Shown one piece after another: positions 10,012 to 19,224 of a stretch of 64,000 bases of DNA. The position numbers and the translations under genes were made by a program. The stretch covers positions 372,001-436,000 of the forward strand of contig JBCBSU010000002.1 in NCBI GenBank assembly GCA_039818985.1, written 5' to 3'. The DNA comes from Pseudomonadota bacterium (GTDB taxonomy: Bacteria > Pseudomonadota > Alphaproteobacteria > Sphingomonadales > Sphingomonadaceae). Each line of letters begins with the position of its first letter. The first letter of the stretch is position 1. The notes beneath the pieces are model-generated. The model made no database searches. It was not told where the DNA came from and was given only the letters and a program-made list of their open reading frames with translations.

Positions 10012-10293
10012 CTATAGTTTCGGCTTTTGCGCCGGTTTCCCCTGATCCTTGCGCGAACAGGCTGCATGACAGGCCATTTTGCAATGGTCCATCGGCGCAT
10101 CACCATCGCCATCCGCGCCATCGCCCAGCGGCACAGCGATGGTCTGCTCAACGCCATCGGACGAACACAGGCTGATCAGCATCACGCCGTCTTCAGGCGA
10201 CAGCAGCTGGACCAATATGGGAGACAGCGCCATCGCCGAAAGCGATGACAGCGCCGGTGCGATGGCCAGTACATGGCTGCGGAACCAGTGCAT
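10012..10293 (-). CDS. Small membrane or secreted Cys/His-rich protein coupled to ccoS
   Basis: This 93-residue protein has a hydrophobic N-terminal segment (HVLAIAPALSSLSAMALSPILVQLL), a short conserved-looking block (VMLISLCSSDGVEQTI) resembling the DUF2946 family, and a C-terminal HCKMACHAACSRK motif with His and three Cys. Its ATG overlaps the ccoS stop by one base (TGATG), so it is translated with ccoS as the last gene of the cco cluster. Metal binding, probably copper because of the Cys/His tail and the CcoI copper pump nearby, is an inference only. It is not one of the standard cco genes. Confidence 0.6.
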   Translation of the reverse strand: MHWFRSHVLAIAPALSSLSAMALSPILVQLLSPEDGVMLISLCSSDGVEQTIAVPLGDGADGDGDAPMDHCKMACHAACSRKDQGKPAQKPKL

Positions 10294-10475
10294 CAGCCTT
10301 GCTCCTCCTGCTGCCGGTCATTTACAGGCTCAGGTCCCTCGTCATCGATCAACACCCGCTGCGCCGCGCCGTCGAGATCCTCAAACTGGCCATTGCGCAT
10401 CGCCCAGAAGAAGAACCCCAAGCCACACAGCCCCATGAACAGGGCAATGGGGATCAGGATCGCAAGCCCGCTCAT
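10293..10475 (-). CDS. ccoS: Cbb3-type oxidase assembly protein CcoS
   Basis: CcoS is a small inner membrane protein needed to insert copper and heme cofactors into cbb3 oxidase. The 60-residue product has one membrane segment (LAILIPIALFMGLCGLGFFFWAMRNGQFEDLDGAAQRVL); the segment ending in W.MR.GQF.DL.G...R.L is the family signature. The start at 10475 overlaps the ccoI stop in ATGA. A longer frame runs upstream inside ccoI but the conserved protein begins at MSGLAILIP. Confidence 0.95.
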   Translation of the reverse strand: MSGLAILIPIALFMGLCGLGFFFWAMRNGQFEDLDGAAQRVLIDDEGPEPVNDRQQEEQG

Positions 10476-12661
10476 GCCCTTTCTCCGGCAAGCTTGCCGC
10501 GCATCGCAATTGGGCATGGCAGCCCGCGGTAGAGCCGCAGCGCATTGCCGACAACGATCAGCGACGACAACGACATGGCAATCGCGGCAATTAGCGGCGT
10601 GACCAGCCCGGCAATTGCCAGCGGAACGGCAAGCACATTATAGCCGATGGCCAGCACGAAATTCTGCCGCACGATGCGCATGGTGCGCCGCGCCATATGC
10701 ACCGCCAGCGCAGGGCCCATCAGCGAATCTCCCGTGAACACCGCATCGGCCGCCTGCTGCCCGACATCACTCGCCGATCCGGGTGCCATGGAAACATGCG
10801 CCGCCGCCAGCGCCGGACCGTCATTCAGGCCGTCGCCAACCATCAGCACCTTGCGCCCGGCACCGCTGAGCCGGTCAATGGTCGCGAGCTTTTCCTGTGG
10901 CGTTGCCGAGGCCTGTGCCATCAGGCCGAGACGCCGTGCCACCGGTGCCACCGCATCGAGATTGTCGCCGGACAGGATCGAGGCCTGCATGTCCTCGGCC
11001 GCGAACGCCGCCAGCACATCATCGACATCGGGGCGCAGCGGGTCGGTAAAGCGGACAAGGCTGGTGTCGTCGCCAATGGTCAGCGTGACCGCCAGCCCTT
11101 CGGTCTGATCACCGCCCTTGCCGAGACGGACATCCTCATCCTTCCAGCGCGCCCGCATGCCTTCACCGGCGACCTCTTCGGGACTGCTGATATCGGCAGG
11201 GACAATCTTTTCGGCAAGCAGCACTTCGCGCAGCCCCTTGCTCAGCGGATGGCGGCTGAGCTGCGCCAGCGCCAGCGCGATGCTTTTCTGCTGATCCGAC
11301 AAATGGCCAAGATCGCCGGGACGCGGCCGACCCAGTGTCAATGTGCCGGTCTTGTCGAAAATCACATGGTCGGCAGTGGCCAGCCGCTCGAGCGCGCTGC
11401 CATCCTTGACCAGCACCCCGCGCTTCATCAAAGCCCCCGCCGCGACCACCTGCGCCGCCGGCACCGCGAGGCCGAGCGCACAGGGGCAGGTGATGATCAG
11501 CACCGCCACCGCGATCAGCAGCGACTGGTGCCAGCCCGCCCCGGCCAGCATCCAGCCGGCAAAAGACAGCAGTGCCAGGCTATGGACCGCCGGGGCATAA
11601 TAGCGGGCCGCCTTGTCGGCGACGCGAACATGGAAAGAGCGATGCTGCCCGGCCTCGTCCATAAGCCGCGCAATATCGGCGATGCCGGTATCCTTGCCGC
11701 TGGCGGTGACACGAACGCGCACCGGCGCGGTCAGGTTCACCGTTCCGGCATAAACCGCCTCGCCGACCCCTTTATATTGCGGGTCACTCTCGCCGGTGAG
11801 CATCGCCATGTCGAAACCGCTCAGGCCGCTTTCAACCACGCCATCGGCGGCAAGCCGTTCGCCGGCAGCAAGCTGCATCACCATATCGGAGCGGATGTCA
11901 CCGGCCCTGGTCCATTCAGTCGTGCCGTCGGGCTGCACCACCATGGCACCGGGCGCGCTCTTGCCGAGCAGGGCAGCAATGCCGCTGCGCGCCTTGTCGC
12001 GCATCATGCCATCAAGCGCACGCCCCGCAAGCAGGAAGAAGATCAGCATCACCACACCGTCAAAATAGGCATGCGGTCCATCGGTCGCGGTCTCGTATAG
12101 GCTGAGCCCGGTGGCCAGCAATATACCAATGCTGATCGGTACATCCATATTGGTGCGGCGATGGCTGAGCGCCATCATCGCCGAGGCGAAAAAGGGGCGT
12201 CCGGCATAGGCGATGACCGGGATGGCGATCAGCGCCGAGAGCCAGTGAAACAGCGCTCTTGTCTCGCCATCGGCACCCGACCAGATGCTGACCGAGAGCA
12301 GCATGATGTTCATCATGCCGAAACCGGCGACCGCCAGTGCCCGCAACAGCGCCTTGCTCGACCCCTTTTCCTCAGCCAGCGGATTGTCGGCGAGGATCTG
12401 CGCCTCGAAGCCGATATCCTCGATAGCATGCAGCAGATCGGCTTCGCTGAGTGCCGGATCATGCGTCACTGCCACCCGTTTCGACGAGAAATTCACCCGC
12501 GCGGTCACCACCCCGGGCACCGCATGCAGCCCGCGCTCGATCTTGGAGATACAGCCGGCGCAGCGAATGGCGGGCACGGCGAAACGGCTATCCTCGCAGG
12601 AAGTGGCCTCAATTGTGGCATTGTCGCCACCGGACACCGCTATCGGATAGCTGGCGTTCAC
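10472..12661 (-). CDS. ccoI: Copper-exporting P1B-type ATPase for cbb3 assembly
   Basis: CcoI (FixI) is the CopA2-type pump that moves copper across the inner membrane for the CuB site of the cbb3 oxidase. The 729 residues contain a heavy-metal-associated domain with IRCAGCISKIE, eight predicted membrane segments, the TGES loop (LTGESDPQ), the metal-binding CPCAL motif in the membrane, the phosphorylation site FDKTGTLTLG, and VGDGLNDGPALAAA in the hinge. Start and stop overlap ccoH and ccoS by 4 bases each. No CopZ or CueR gene is nearby, which favours an assembly role rather than copper resistance. Confidence 0.95.
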   Translation of the reverse strand: MNASYPIAVSGGDNATIEATSCEDSRFAVPAIRCAGCISKIERGLHAVPGVVTARVNFSSKRVAVTHDPALSEADLLHAIEDIGFEAQILADNPLAEEKGSSKALLRALAVAGFGMMNIMLLSVSIWSGADGETRALFHWLSALIAIPVIAYAGRPFFASAMMALSHRRTNMDVPISIGILLATGLSLYETATDGPHAYFDGVVMLIFFLLAGRALDGMMRDKARSGIAALLGKSAPGAMVVQPDGTTEWTRAGDIRSDMVMQLAAGERLAADGVVESGLSGFDMAMLTGESDPQYKGVGEAVYAGTVNLTAPVRVRVTASGKDTGIADIARLMDEAGQHRSFHVRVADKAARYYAPAVHSLALLSFAGWMLAGAGWHQSLLIAVAVLIITCPCALGLAVPAAQVVAAGALMKRGVLVKDGSALERLATADHVIFDKTGTLTLGRPRPGDLGHLSDQQKSIALALAQLSRHPLSKGLREVLLAEKIVPADISSPEEVAGEGMRARWKDEDVRLGKGGDQTEGLAVTLTIGDDTSLVRFTDPLRPDVDDVLAAFAAEDMQASILSGDNLDAVAPVARRLGLMAQASATPQEKLATIDRLSGAGRKVLMVGDGLNDGPALAAAHVSMAPGSASDVGQQAADAVFTGDSLMGPALAVHMARRTMRIVRQNFVLAIGYNVLAVPLAIAGLVTPLIAAIAMSLSSLIVVGNALRLYRGLPCPIAMRGKLAGERA

Positions 12662-13164
12662 AGGATCTCGCTCCGCATGCGATAGGTCTGACCGGCGCGA
12701 TCAATGCTGATCTGCAGCTTCCAGCGTCCCTGGGGAACCGGATCGACGCTGCGATAGACGCCGGGCGCGGTCTCGGAAAAGGTGAAGGTGAAGGAGTCGC
12801 TGCGACCGACCGGATGCATCGCCTCGGCGGTGATGCTGGCACCGGTCATCGCGCCGCCGCCCTCAGTCATGGCAATGCGCATCACGACATGGCCGTCCTG
12901 GCGCAGCGGTTCGGCGATGGTCCAGCCATAGCGTTGCTGGGCCCGGGCCGCCTCGAGCCAGTCATTATATTTCTGGCTGGCGACATAGCTGTTATCGACC
13001 ACCGTACCGCCAAAGCTGGAAATGGCGTAGCGCGCCATCACCAGATTGACCGCGATAATTACACCGAAAAAAGCCACCAGCATCGCGGTGACATGATAGC
13101 CGTTGATCTTGCCCTTTCCGGGTTTGCGGTCATCGCCTGCTTCATTGCCCATGATCATGCTCAC
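12658..13164 (-). CDS. ccoH: FixH/CcoH family cbb3 assembly protein
   Basis: CcoH (FixH) is a single-pass membrane protein that associates with the cbb3 oxidase during assembly. The 168-residue protein has one membrane segment (GYHVTAMLVAFFGVIIAVNLVMARYAI) followed by FGGTVVDNSYVASQKYNDWL, a stretch typical of FixH, and a periplasmic beta-rich domain. The ATG overlaps the ccoG stop by 4 bases and its stop overlaps ccoI. Confidence 0.92.
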   Translation of the reverse strand: MSMIMGNEAGDDRKPGKGKINGYHVTAMLVAFFGVIIAVNLVMARYAISSFGGTVVDNSYVASQKYNDWLEAARAQQRYGWTIAEPLRQDGHVVMRIAMTEGGGAMTGASITAEAMHPVGRSDSFTFTFSETAPGVYRSVDPVPQGRWKLQISIDRAGQTYRMRSEIL

Positions 13165-14624
13165 CGTTCCGGCCTTTTGAAAGTGAATGTGTCGCTGTCG
13201 GTAGCGCCGCTGTCACCTGCTTCGGCATCGGCACCGGTAGCGGTGATAGTGAACGCCTCGTCCGCGCCGCCCTCGCGCGGTGCGACAACGAACAGGTTAA
13301 GCTTGCCAACGCTGTCGGCGGGCACCGTCGCGGTAATGCTGGTCTGGCCGTCACGGCGCGGCACGCTTTCGCTCCAGATGCTGGCACCGGGCAGGCCGCT
13401 TACCGACACCACGACATCGCGCGGGCGGTTTTCCATGTTGCGCAGCTTAACGGTGAAACTGTTGCGTACATCGCCATTGGCGAGCTGGACATAGGCCGGG
13501 CTGCGATCCTGCTGCACCGACAGGTCGAGCCGGCTGCGATTGCCGACGGCAAACAGCATCGCCACACCGATACTGGCCCAGACGGTGAAATAGGCCATGG
13601 TGCGCGGGCGCAGCAGCATCTTCCAGCTGGCCCGGGCCTTCTCGCCCTTCTGCTCGCGCTCGGCATCTTCCTCAGTGATATAGTCGATCAGGCCGCGTGG
13701 ACGACCGGTCTGTTCCATCACTGTGTCACAGGCATCGATGCACAAAGCGCAGGTGATACAGCCGATTTGCGGGCCTTCGCGAATATCGATGCCGGTGGGG
13801 CATACCGCAACGCACTGGTTGCAATCGATACAGTCGCCAAATTCGCCAGGATTTTTCAGCGCTTTCTTGACGCTGCCACGCTTCTCACCGCGCCAGTCCT
13901 TATAGGTGACCATCAGTGATTTTTCGTCCATCATCGCGGTCTGGATGCGCGGCCAGGGGCACATATAGATGCACACCTGCTCGCGCATAAAGCCGCCAAA
14001 GATGAAGGTGATCGCCGTCAATATGCCAACCGTGGCATAAGCGATATAATGTGCCTCGCCCTGCCAGAAGTCGACGGTAAGCGTCGGCGCATCGGCGAAA
14101 TACATGATCCACGCACCGCCGGTCCAGAAGCTGATGAACAGCCAGATGCCCCATTTGGTCAACCGCTTGCGGATCTTGGTGCCATTCCACGGCGAGTCCT
14201 TGAGCCGGAACTGGGCATTGCGGTCGCCATCGACCCAGCGCTCGACATGCTGGAACAGATCGGTCCATACAGTCTGCGGGCAGGCATAGCCGCACCAGGC
14301 GCGACCGACGGCGGAGGTAACCAGAAACAGGCCGATGCCTGCCATCACCAGCATTCCCGCAACATAATAAAATTCATGCGGCCAGATTTCGAGGCCGAAC
14401 ATGTAGAAACGGCGATTGGCAAGGTCGACCAGCACCGCCTGGTCCGGGGCATAAGGGCCACGATCCCAGCGAATCCACGGGGTGATGTAATAGATCGCCA
14501 GCGTTGCCGCCATGATCTGCCATTTCAGCCGGCGGAAAAAGCCGTTTACCGCCTTGGGAAAGACATCCTTGCGTGCTGCATAGAGCTGAAGGGGGGGCTC
14601 AAGGGTGTCGTCAGGAACTGGCAT
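13161..14624 (-). CDS. ccoG: Cytochrome c oxidase accessory protein CcoG, 2[4Fe-4S]
   Basis: CcoG (RdxA/FixG) is an inner membrane iron-sulfur protein thought to reduce copper during cbb3 assembly. The 487-residue protein shows about five membrane segments in the N-terminal half, the motif WCGYACPQTVWTDLF, and a ferredoxin block with two cluster motifs, CIDCNQCVAVCPTGIDI and CITCALCIDACD. The C-terminal third is an Ig-like periplasmic domain (FTVKLRNMENRPRDVVVSVSG). The ATG at 14624 is chosen because AAAGG stands 6 bases before it; an upstream ATG at 14642 has no clear ribosome binding site. It overlaps the end of ccoP. Confidence 0.95.
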   Translation of the reverse strand: MPVPDDTLEPPLQLYAARKDVFPKAVNGFFRRLKWQIMAATLAIYYITPWIRWDRGPYAPDQAVLVDLANRRFYMFGLEIWPHEFYYVAGMLVMAGIGLFLVTSAVGRAWCGYACPQTVWTDLFQHVERWVDGDRNAQFRLKDSPWNGTKIRKRLTKWGIWLFISFWTGGAWIMYFADAPTLTVDFWQGEAHYIAYATVGILTAITFIFGGFMREQVCIYMCPWPRIQTAMMDEKSLMVTYKDWRGEKRGSVKKALKNPGEFGDCIDCNQCVAVCPTGIDIREGPQIGCITCALCIDACDTVMEQTGRPRGLIDYITEEDAEREQKGEKARASWKMLLRPRTMAYFTVWASIGVAMLFAVGNRSRLDLSVQQDRSPAYVQLANGDVRNSFTVKLRNMENRPRDVVVSVSGLPGASIWSESVPRRDGQTSITATVPADSVGKLNLFVVAPREGGADEAFTITATGADAEAGDSGATDSDTFTFKRPER

Positions 14625-15579
14625 CACCCGCCTTTCCGTCATCCGGTGGCACGGCTGACGCGGTTTCTGCAGCGTCAGGAGCCTGATCCTCAGCAGCAGC
14701 CGGCGCTACCTCGCCGCCGCCCAGTGAGTGGACATAAACGGCGAGCATGCGGATCGTTGCCGGGTCGAGACGCTGGCCCCAGCGCGGCATCACACCATTG
14801 CGGCTGTAATAGATGGTTTCGGTCAGCGCTTCGCGATCAGTACCGTAAAGGCTGATGGCATCGGTCAGATTGGGCGCACCGAGTTCACGATTGCCCTTGC
14901 CATCGCCGCCATGGCAAACGGCGCAGTTATTGGCAAAAAGCGTCGCACCACGCTGCGATGCGGCGCTGGCCTGTTCCTCGCCGGACAGCAGCCGGACATA
15001 GGAGGCGACATCACCAATTTCGGCATCATTGAGCAGACCATCGGCACCAAAGGCCGGCATTTGCGAGAACCGGGTTTCCGGATGGTCGGGGTTCCGGATG
15101 CCATGAATCAGCGTATATTCGATCGCTTCCAGATCTCCGCCCCACAGCCAGTCATCATCGTTCAGATTGGGATAGCCGCCCAGACCGGCGGCATCGGCGC
15201 CATGGCATTGCACGCAATGCACCTTATAGGCCGACTGGCCACCCTGGATCGCGGTGTTCCTCAATTCGGCATTGGCGACCAGACTGTTGATATCCGCCGC
15301 CACCAGCGCCTCGTGGATCGGTGCCAGCTCGGCCTCGCGTGCCGCCAGTTGCTGCTCGACATCGCCACGGCTCGACCAGCCAAGTACCCCGGCAGTGGCG
15401 CTGTTGACCAAAGGCCATGCCGGATAGAGGATGACATAGACAATCGACCAGAAGACGGTGGCATAGAAGGTCCACAGCCACCAGCGCGGCAGCGGCGTGT
15501 TCAGCTCCTCGATACCGTCCCATTCATGACCAACGGTCTGGGTACCCGTCGCTTCATCGGTGCGAATATTCTCAGCCAT
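14611..15579 (-). CDS. ccoP: Cbb3 oxidase subunit III, diheme cytochrome c CcoP
   Basis: CcoP passes electrons from soluble cytochrome c to CcoO within the cbb3 oxidase. The 322-residue protein has the N-terminal signature TVGHEWDGIEELNTPLPRWW, one membrane segment (LWTFYATVFWSIVYVILYPAWPL), and two class I cytochrome c domains with CVQCH and CAVCH heme sites; the methionine ligands lie in FSQMPAFG and NGVMPRWG. The start overlaps the ccoQ stop by 8 bases. The Ala/Asp/Pro-rich C-terminal tail after the second heme domain looks species-specific. Confidence 0.97.
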   Translation of the reverse strand: MAENIRTDEATGTQTVGHEWDGIEELNTPLPRWWLWTFYATVFWSIVYVILYPAWPLVNSATAGVLGWSSRGDVEQQLAAREAELAPIHEALVAADINSLVANAELRNTAIQGGQSAYKVHCVQCHGADAAGLGGYPNLNDDDWLWGGDLEAIEYTLIHGIRNPDHPETRFSQMPAFGADGLLNDAEIGDVASYVRLLSGEEQASAASQRGATLFANNCAVCHGGDGKGNRELGAPNLTDAISLYGTDREALTETIYYSRNGVMPRWGQRLDPATIRMLAVYVHSLGGGEVAPAAAEDQAPDAAETASAVPPDDGKAGDASS

Positions 15580-15748
15580 TTTTGTCTTCCCCGCCTTTCT
15601 CGTCCTCGGCGAAAATCATGTTTGCCGCATCGCGGCTGTGCTTGGCGCCGCCGGGGCGGAACAGCCATAATGCGAAGCTGATCCACAATATCGCCATGAA
15701 CAACAGGCCCCAGCTGTCGGCAAATTGCCGCATCGCTTCATAGTTCAT
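15572..15748 (-). CDS. ccoQ: Cbb3 oxidase subunit CcoQ
   Basis: CcoQ is a small single-pass subunit that stabilises the cbb3 oxidase. Translation from the ATG at 15748 gives 58 residues with one membrane segment ([16 protein letters not shown]) followed by [16 protein letters not shown], the usual arrangement of a helix and a short charged cytoplasmic tail. The ATG overlaps the ccoO stop by 4 bases and the TGA stop at 15572 overlaps ccoP. The position between ccoO and ccoP is diagnostic. Confidence 0.93.
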   Translation of the reverse strand: MNYEAMRQFADSWGLLFMAILWISFALWLFRPGGAKHSRDAANMIFAEDEKGGEDKNG

Positions 15749-16479
15749 CGTGGTTCCTCCAGTGCTTCGGCGGACTCAAAGTCGACCAGCGTGCCCAGCA
15801 TCTGCAGATAGGCAATCAGCGCATCCATCTCGGTCAGCTGGCCGGGGTTGCCGTCAAAATCGCGTATCTGCGCCTTGGGGTAGCGTGCCTCCAGTTCGGA
15901 TGTATCGGCATTGGGATCGGCCTGCGCCGCCAGGTCTTCATTGGCCGCTGCAATCGCCGCCTCGTCATAGGGCACACCGACCAGGGACAGTGCCTTGAGG
16001 TCACCGCGCATATCTCCGGCTTTCAGCGGACGGTCGGCAAGAAAGGCATAGGGCGGCATGATCGACGTCGGCACCACCGAGCGCGGATTGATCAGATGTG
16101 CCCGGTGCCACTCATCCGAATAGCGGTTGCCGACACGCGCCAGATCGGGCCCGGTGCGCTTCGAGCCCCACTGGAATGGGTGGTCATACATCGACTCCGC
16201 CGCAAGGCTGTAATGGCCATAGCGCTCGACCTCGTCGCGAAACGGGCGCACCATCTGCGAATGGCAGGTATAGCAACCCTCGCGGATATAGATGTTGCGC
16301 CCGGCCAGTTCGAGCGGGGTATAGGGCCGTACACCCTCAACCTCCTCGATGGTGTTGTCGATCCAGAACAAGGGCGCAATCTCGACGATGCCGCCGATAA
16401 TCACCGCCAGAAAGGCGAAGACCGAAAGAAGGGTGACGTTGCGTTCGAGCTTTTTGTGGTTTTTTGCCAGATTGTCCAT
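15745..16479 (-). CDS. ccoO: Cbb3 oxidase subunit II, monoheme cytochrome c CcoO
   Basis: CcoO carries one c-type heme and is anchored by an N-terminal helix; it passes electrons from CcoP to CcoN. The 244-residue protein has a membrane segment ([24 protein letters not shown]), the signature [28 protein letters not shown] with the CYTCH heme site, and [20 protein letters not shown]. The distal part ends in [17 protein letters not shown], the standard CcoO C-terminus. It lies 14 bases after ccoN. Confidence 0.97.
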   Translation of the reverse strand: MDNLAKNHKKLERNVTLLSVFAFLAVIIGGIVEIAPLFWIDNTIEEVEGVRPYTPLELAGRNIYIREGCYTCHSQMVRPFRDEVERYGHYSLAAESMYDHPFQWGSKRTGPDLARVGNRYSDEWHRAHLINPRSVVPTSIMPPYAFLADRPLKAGDMRGDLKALSLVGVPYDEAAIAAANEDLAAQADPNADTSELEARYPKAQIRDFDGNPGQLTEMDALIAYLQMLGTLVDFESAEALEEPR

Positions 16480-16493
16480 TGGTCTTTTCCCTC

Positions 16494-18158
16494 TTACTCG
16501 GCCGGCATGGCCTGGGGCACGACCGGACGGTCGGCCTCGGCATCATAGGGGGTTTCGGTCATCGCCTTTTCCTCGCGCTGATGACCGAGGATGGTGCGCC
16601 AGACATTGTAGACCAGCACCCCGGCACCGGCGAGATAGAGCAGCCCACCCGCAGCACGGATCAGATACATCGGCAGCATCGCGTCGATGACCTCGCTGAA
16701 CGAATAGACCAGATAGCCATCAGCGCCATATTCACGCCACAACAGGCCCTGCATGATGCCGGCAACCCACATCGCCGCGGCGTAGAGCACGATACCCATG
16801 GTCGCGAGCCAGAAGTGCCAGTTGACCATGCGCAGCGAATAGAGACGCTGACGCCCCCAGAGGCGCGGCACCAGATAGTAGATAGCCGCAAAGGTGATCA
16901 TGCCGTTCCAGCCCAGAGCGCCACTATGGACATGGCCGATGGTCCAGTCGGTATAGTGCGACAGCGAGTTCACCGCCTTGATCGACAGCATCGGGCCTTC
17001 AAAGGTGCTCATGCCGTAAAAGGCCAGCGCCAGGACCATCATGCGGATGATCGGGTCGGTGCGGATCTTGTCCCAGGCGCCGTTGAGCGTCATCAGGCCG
17101 TTGATCATACCGCCCCAGCTCGGCATCCACAGCATGATCGAGAACACCATGCCCAGAGTCTGCGCCCAGTCGGGCAGCGCAGTATAATGGAGGTGGTGCG
17201 GACCGGCCCAGATATAGAGGAAGATCAGCGACCAGAAGTGGATGATCGACAGGCGATAGCTATACACCGGTCGCTCGGCCTGTTTCGGCACGAAATAATA
17301 CATCATCGCCAGAAAACCGGCGGTGAGGAAGAAGCCGACCGCATTGTGGCCATACCACCATTGCGTCAGCGCATCCTGCACCCCGGCAAAGGCACTATAG
17401 CTTTTCGAGCCGAGGAACGACACCGGAATGGTCAGCGCATTGACCACATGCAGCATCGCCACGGTGAGGATGAAGCTCAGGAAAAACCAGTTGGCGACAT
17501 AGATATGCGGTTCGGAGCGTTTGGCGATGGTGCCGATAAACACCACGCCATAGCTGATCCACACGATCGCCAGCCACAGGTCGACATACCATTCGGGTTC
17601 GGCATATTCTTTCGACTGGGTGATGCCGAGAAGATAGCCGGTAGCCGCCAGCACGATAAACAGCTGATAGCCCCAGAACACAAAGCGTGCGAGGCCCGGG
17701 AAAGCGAGCCGCGCACGGCAGGTGCGCTGGACGATATAGAAGCTGGTGGCGAGCAGGGCATTGCCGCCAAAGGCAAAGATCACTGCCGAAGTATGCAGCG
17801 GCCTGAGCCGCCCGAAAGTGGTATATTCCAGATTGAGATTAAGCACCGGAAAGGCCAGCTGCAGAGCGATATAAAGGCCAACAAGAAAGCCCGCCATGCC
17901 CCAGAAGATGGTCGCAATCACGCCCCAGCGCACGACATCATCATCATATCGGCCGGGATCTGCCGGAACCCGCAAAATGCCTTTTGCCATCGACGCATAA
18001 TCGGCGCCGCTCATTGTGTGCCACATCATGAACAGGCACACCAGGGCGACAATGCCCATATGTACCGCAAAGCCCCCGTCCGCCGCAAACACGACCGCCG
18101 CCAGCGCCAGCAGCGATAATAGCAGCCATCCGCCAGCCTTCATTACCAGAGTTTCCAT
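16494..18158 (-). CDS. ccoN: Cbb3 oxidase catalytic subunit I CcoN
   Basis: CcoN is the heme b/b3-CuB subunit that reduces oxygen with high affinity. The 554-residue polytopic protein shows the conserved His ligand regions: [19 protein letters not shown] near the N-terminus, [41 protein letters not shown] with the CuB histidines, and [17 protein letters not shown] with the heme ligands. GGAAGGG stands before the ATG at 18158. A near-perfect FNR box lies about 90 bases upstream, and fnrL is the next gene upstream, so oxygen-limited induction is expected. It heads ccoNOQPGHIS. Confidence 0.98.
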   Translation of the reverse strand: METLVMKAGGWLLLSLLALAAVVFAADGGFAVHMGIVALVCLFMMWHTMSGADYASMAKGILRVPADPGRYDDDVVRWGVIATIFWGMAGFLVGLYIALQLAFPVLNLNLEYTTFGRLRPLHTSAVIFAFGGNALLATSFYIVQRTCRARLAFPGLARFVFWGYQLFIVLAATGYLLGITQSKEYAEPEWYVDLWLAIVWISYGVVFIGTIAKRSEPHIYVANWFFLSFILTVAMLHVVNALTIPVSFLGSKSYSAFAGVQDALTQWWYGHNAVGFFLTAGFLAMMYYFVPKQAERPVYSYRLSIIHFWSLIFLYIWAGPHHLHYTALPDWAQTLGMVFSIMLWMPSWGGMINGLMTLNGAWDKIRTDPIIRMMVLALAFYGMSTFEGPMLSIKAVNSLSHYTDWTIGHVHSGALGWNGMITFAAIYYLVPRLWGRQRLYSLRMVNWHFWLATMGIVLYAAAMWVAGIMQGLLWREYGADGYLVYSFSEVIDAMLPMYLIRAAGGLLYLAGAGVLVYNVWRTILGHQREEKAMTETPYDAEADRPVVPQAMPAE

Positions 18159-18246
18159 AATGCCCTTCCCATTTGGTCAATCTGCCGGGCGGCGGCATAG
18201 CCCCCCACATGCTGGCGTGATTGCACCGGAAGAGTGCCGGCGTTCA

Positions 18247-18260
18247 TTGATCTGGGTCAA
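18247..18260. promoter_or_regulatory. FNR/FnrL box upstream of ccoN
   Basis: TTGATCTGGGTCAA matches TTGAT-N4-ATCAA at nine of ten fixed positions. It lies 89 bases before the ccoN ATG. It is the better of the two FNR-type sites seen and lies next to the probable FnrL gene. Confidence 0.75.
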
Positions 18261-18430
18261 AGAAACAGCAGCGAAACAAGAAAGTTCGGGGCCACTACAT
18301 GCCCCGACTATCGCGGCGACACATCACCATAGGTTACAGCTATGGCACCGGCCCGTTGGCGATTTTCTATCGGCATCACGGGCTCATCAGCTGGTGCCTG
18401 CATCGCTCAGCAAGCACCCTGGAAGCGGGA

Positions 18431-19144
18431 TCAGATATCGGTTTCAGCTTCCTGCGCCAGCCGGTGGCGATCGACGATCTGGATATGACGCCGGTCGGGC
18501 AGCGCTATGATGCCCGCTTTCTTCAACCGGCTGAGCTGACGGCTCACCGTCTCGATCGTCATGCCGAGAATATCGGCAATCTGCTGGCGGCCAAAGGGCA
18601 GTTCGAACACGCCCGATACCGTCTTTCCCGGATCCGTCGGATCGGCCAGACGCTCGGACATTTCGAGCAGAAAGCTGGCAATCTTCTCCGGTGCTGTCTT
18701 GCGACCGAGCAGCAACATCCAGTGGCGTGCGCGATCAAGTTCGGTCAGCGTCCGGTCGAGCAGCTTGTGCTCAAGATCGGGATGCTCACGCGCGAAACTG
18801 TCGAAATCACGGCGCGAAAAAGCGCAGAGATGGGCATCGGTCAGCGCGGTGACCGAATGCAGGCTGCGGCCACCAAAGGGGCGGCCGATAAAATCCGATG
18901 GATAGACAATGCCGACAATCTGCTCGCGACCATCGCCCATCGAAGTGGAGAGCTTCATCACCCCTTCGACAACATTGGCCACCAGCAGCGACTCATCCCC
19001 TTCCCATACCAAAGTCTGGCCCGCCGACAGCCGGTGCTTTCGCCCCTTGCTGTTGAGTACCGCCAGTTCGTCATCGCTGAGCGCGCTGCAAATGGCGTGA
19101 TTCCGTACGCTGCAGTCATCGCAATTGCCGTGATGGTAATTCAT
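18431..19144 (-). CDS. fnrL: FNR/CRP-family oxygen sensor FnrL with 4Fe-4S cysteines
   Basis: FnrL senses oxygen through a [4Fe-4S] cluster and activates low-oxygen genes. From the ATG at 19144 the 237-residue protein has three N-terminal cysteines (Cys8, Cys11, Cys19; C-X2-C-X7-C) and a fourth at Cys107, the FNR arrangement. A cyclic-nucleotide-binding-type beta barrel follows (VANVVEGVMKLSTSM, IVYPSDFIGRPFG), then the HTH with GRQQIADILGMTIETVSRQLSRL, whose E..SR recognises TTGAT. An ATG at 19195 would add 17 residues, but homologues begin near the first Cys. It lies directly upstream of ccoN on the same strand. Confidence 0.93.
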   Translation of the reverse strand: MNYHHGNCDDCSVRNHAICSALSDDELAVLNSKGRKHRLSAGQTLVWEGDESLLVANVVEGVMKLSTSMGDGREQIVGIVYPSDFIGRPFGGRSLHSVTALTDAHLCAFSRRDFDSFAREHPDLEHKLLDRTLTELDRARHWMLLLGRKTAPEKIASFLLEMSERLADPTDPGKTVSGVFELPFGRQQIADILGMTIETVSRQLSRLKKAGIIALPDRRHIQIVDRHRLAQEAETDI

Positions 19145-19196
19145 AGCCGGGGGGATTCCATGTCCATGGCTACAAACAAGCGGCAATGCGAGCATC

Positions 19197-19214
19197 TGTC
19201 AACAAAAATTGACA
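19197..19214. promoter_or_regulatory. Inverted repeat upstream of fnrL
   Basis: TGTCAACAAAAATTGACA is a perfect dyad of TGTCAA and TTGACA with a 6-base spacer, 53 bases upstream of the chosen fnrL start. The half-sites resemble FNR half-sites but the spacing differs from the normal 4 bases. It may be an operator for fnrL; it is also close to the 3' end of the opposite-side diguanylate cyclase gene. Confidence 0.4.
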
Positions 19215-19224
19215 TCAAGTAAAA

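Noticed and set aside
10697-12100. A 467-codon open frame on the plus strand opposite ccoI
   Set aside because: It is an antisense shadow rich in Arg, His and Gln without any domain.
16464-18119. A 551-codon open frame on the plus strand opposite ccoN
   Set aside because: It is a high-GC antisense shadow with His/Arg/Asp-rich composition and no family features; ccoN on the other strand is certain.
18299-19222. A 307-codon open frame opposite fnrL
   Set aside because: It has no ribosome binding site or recognised domain, and FnrL is clear on the minus strand.
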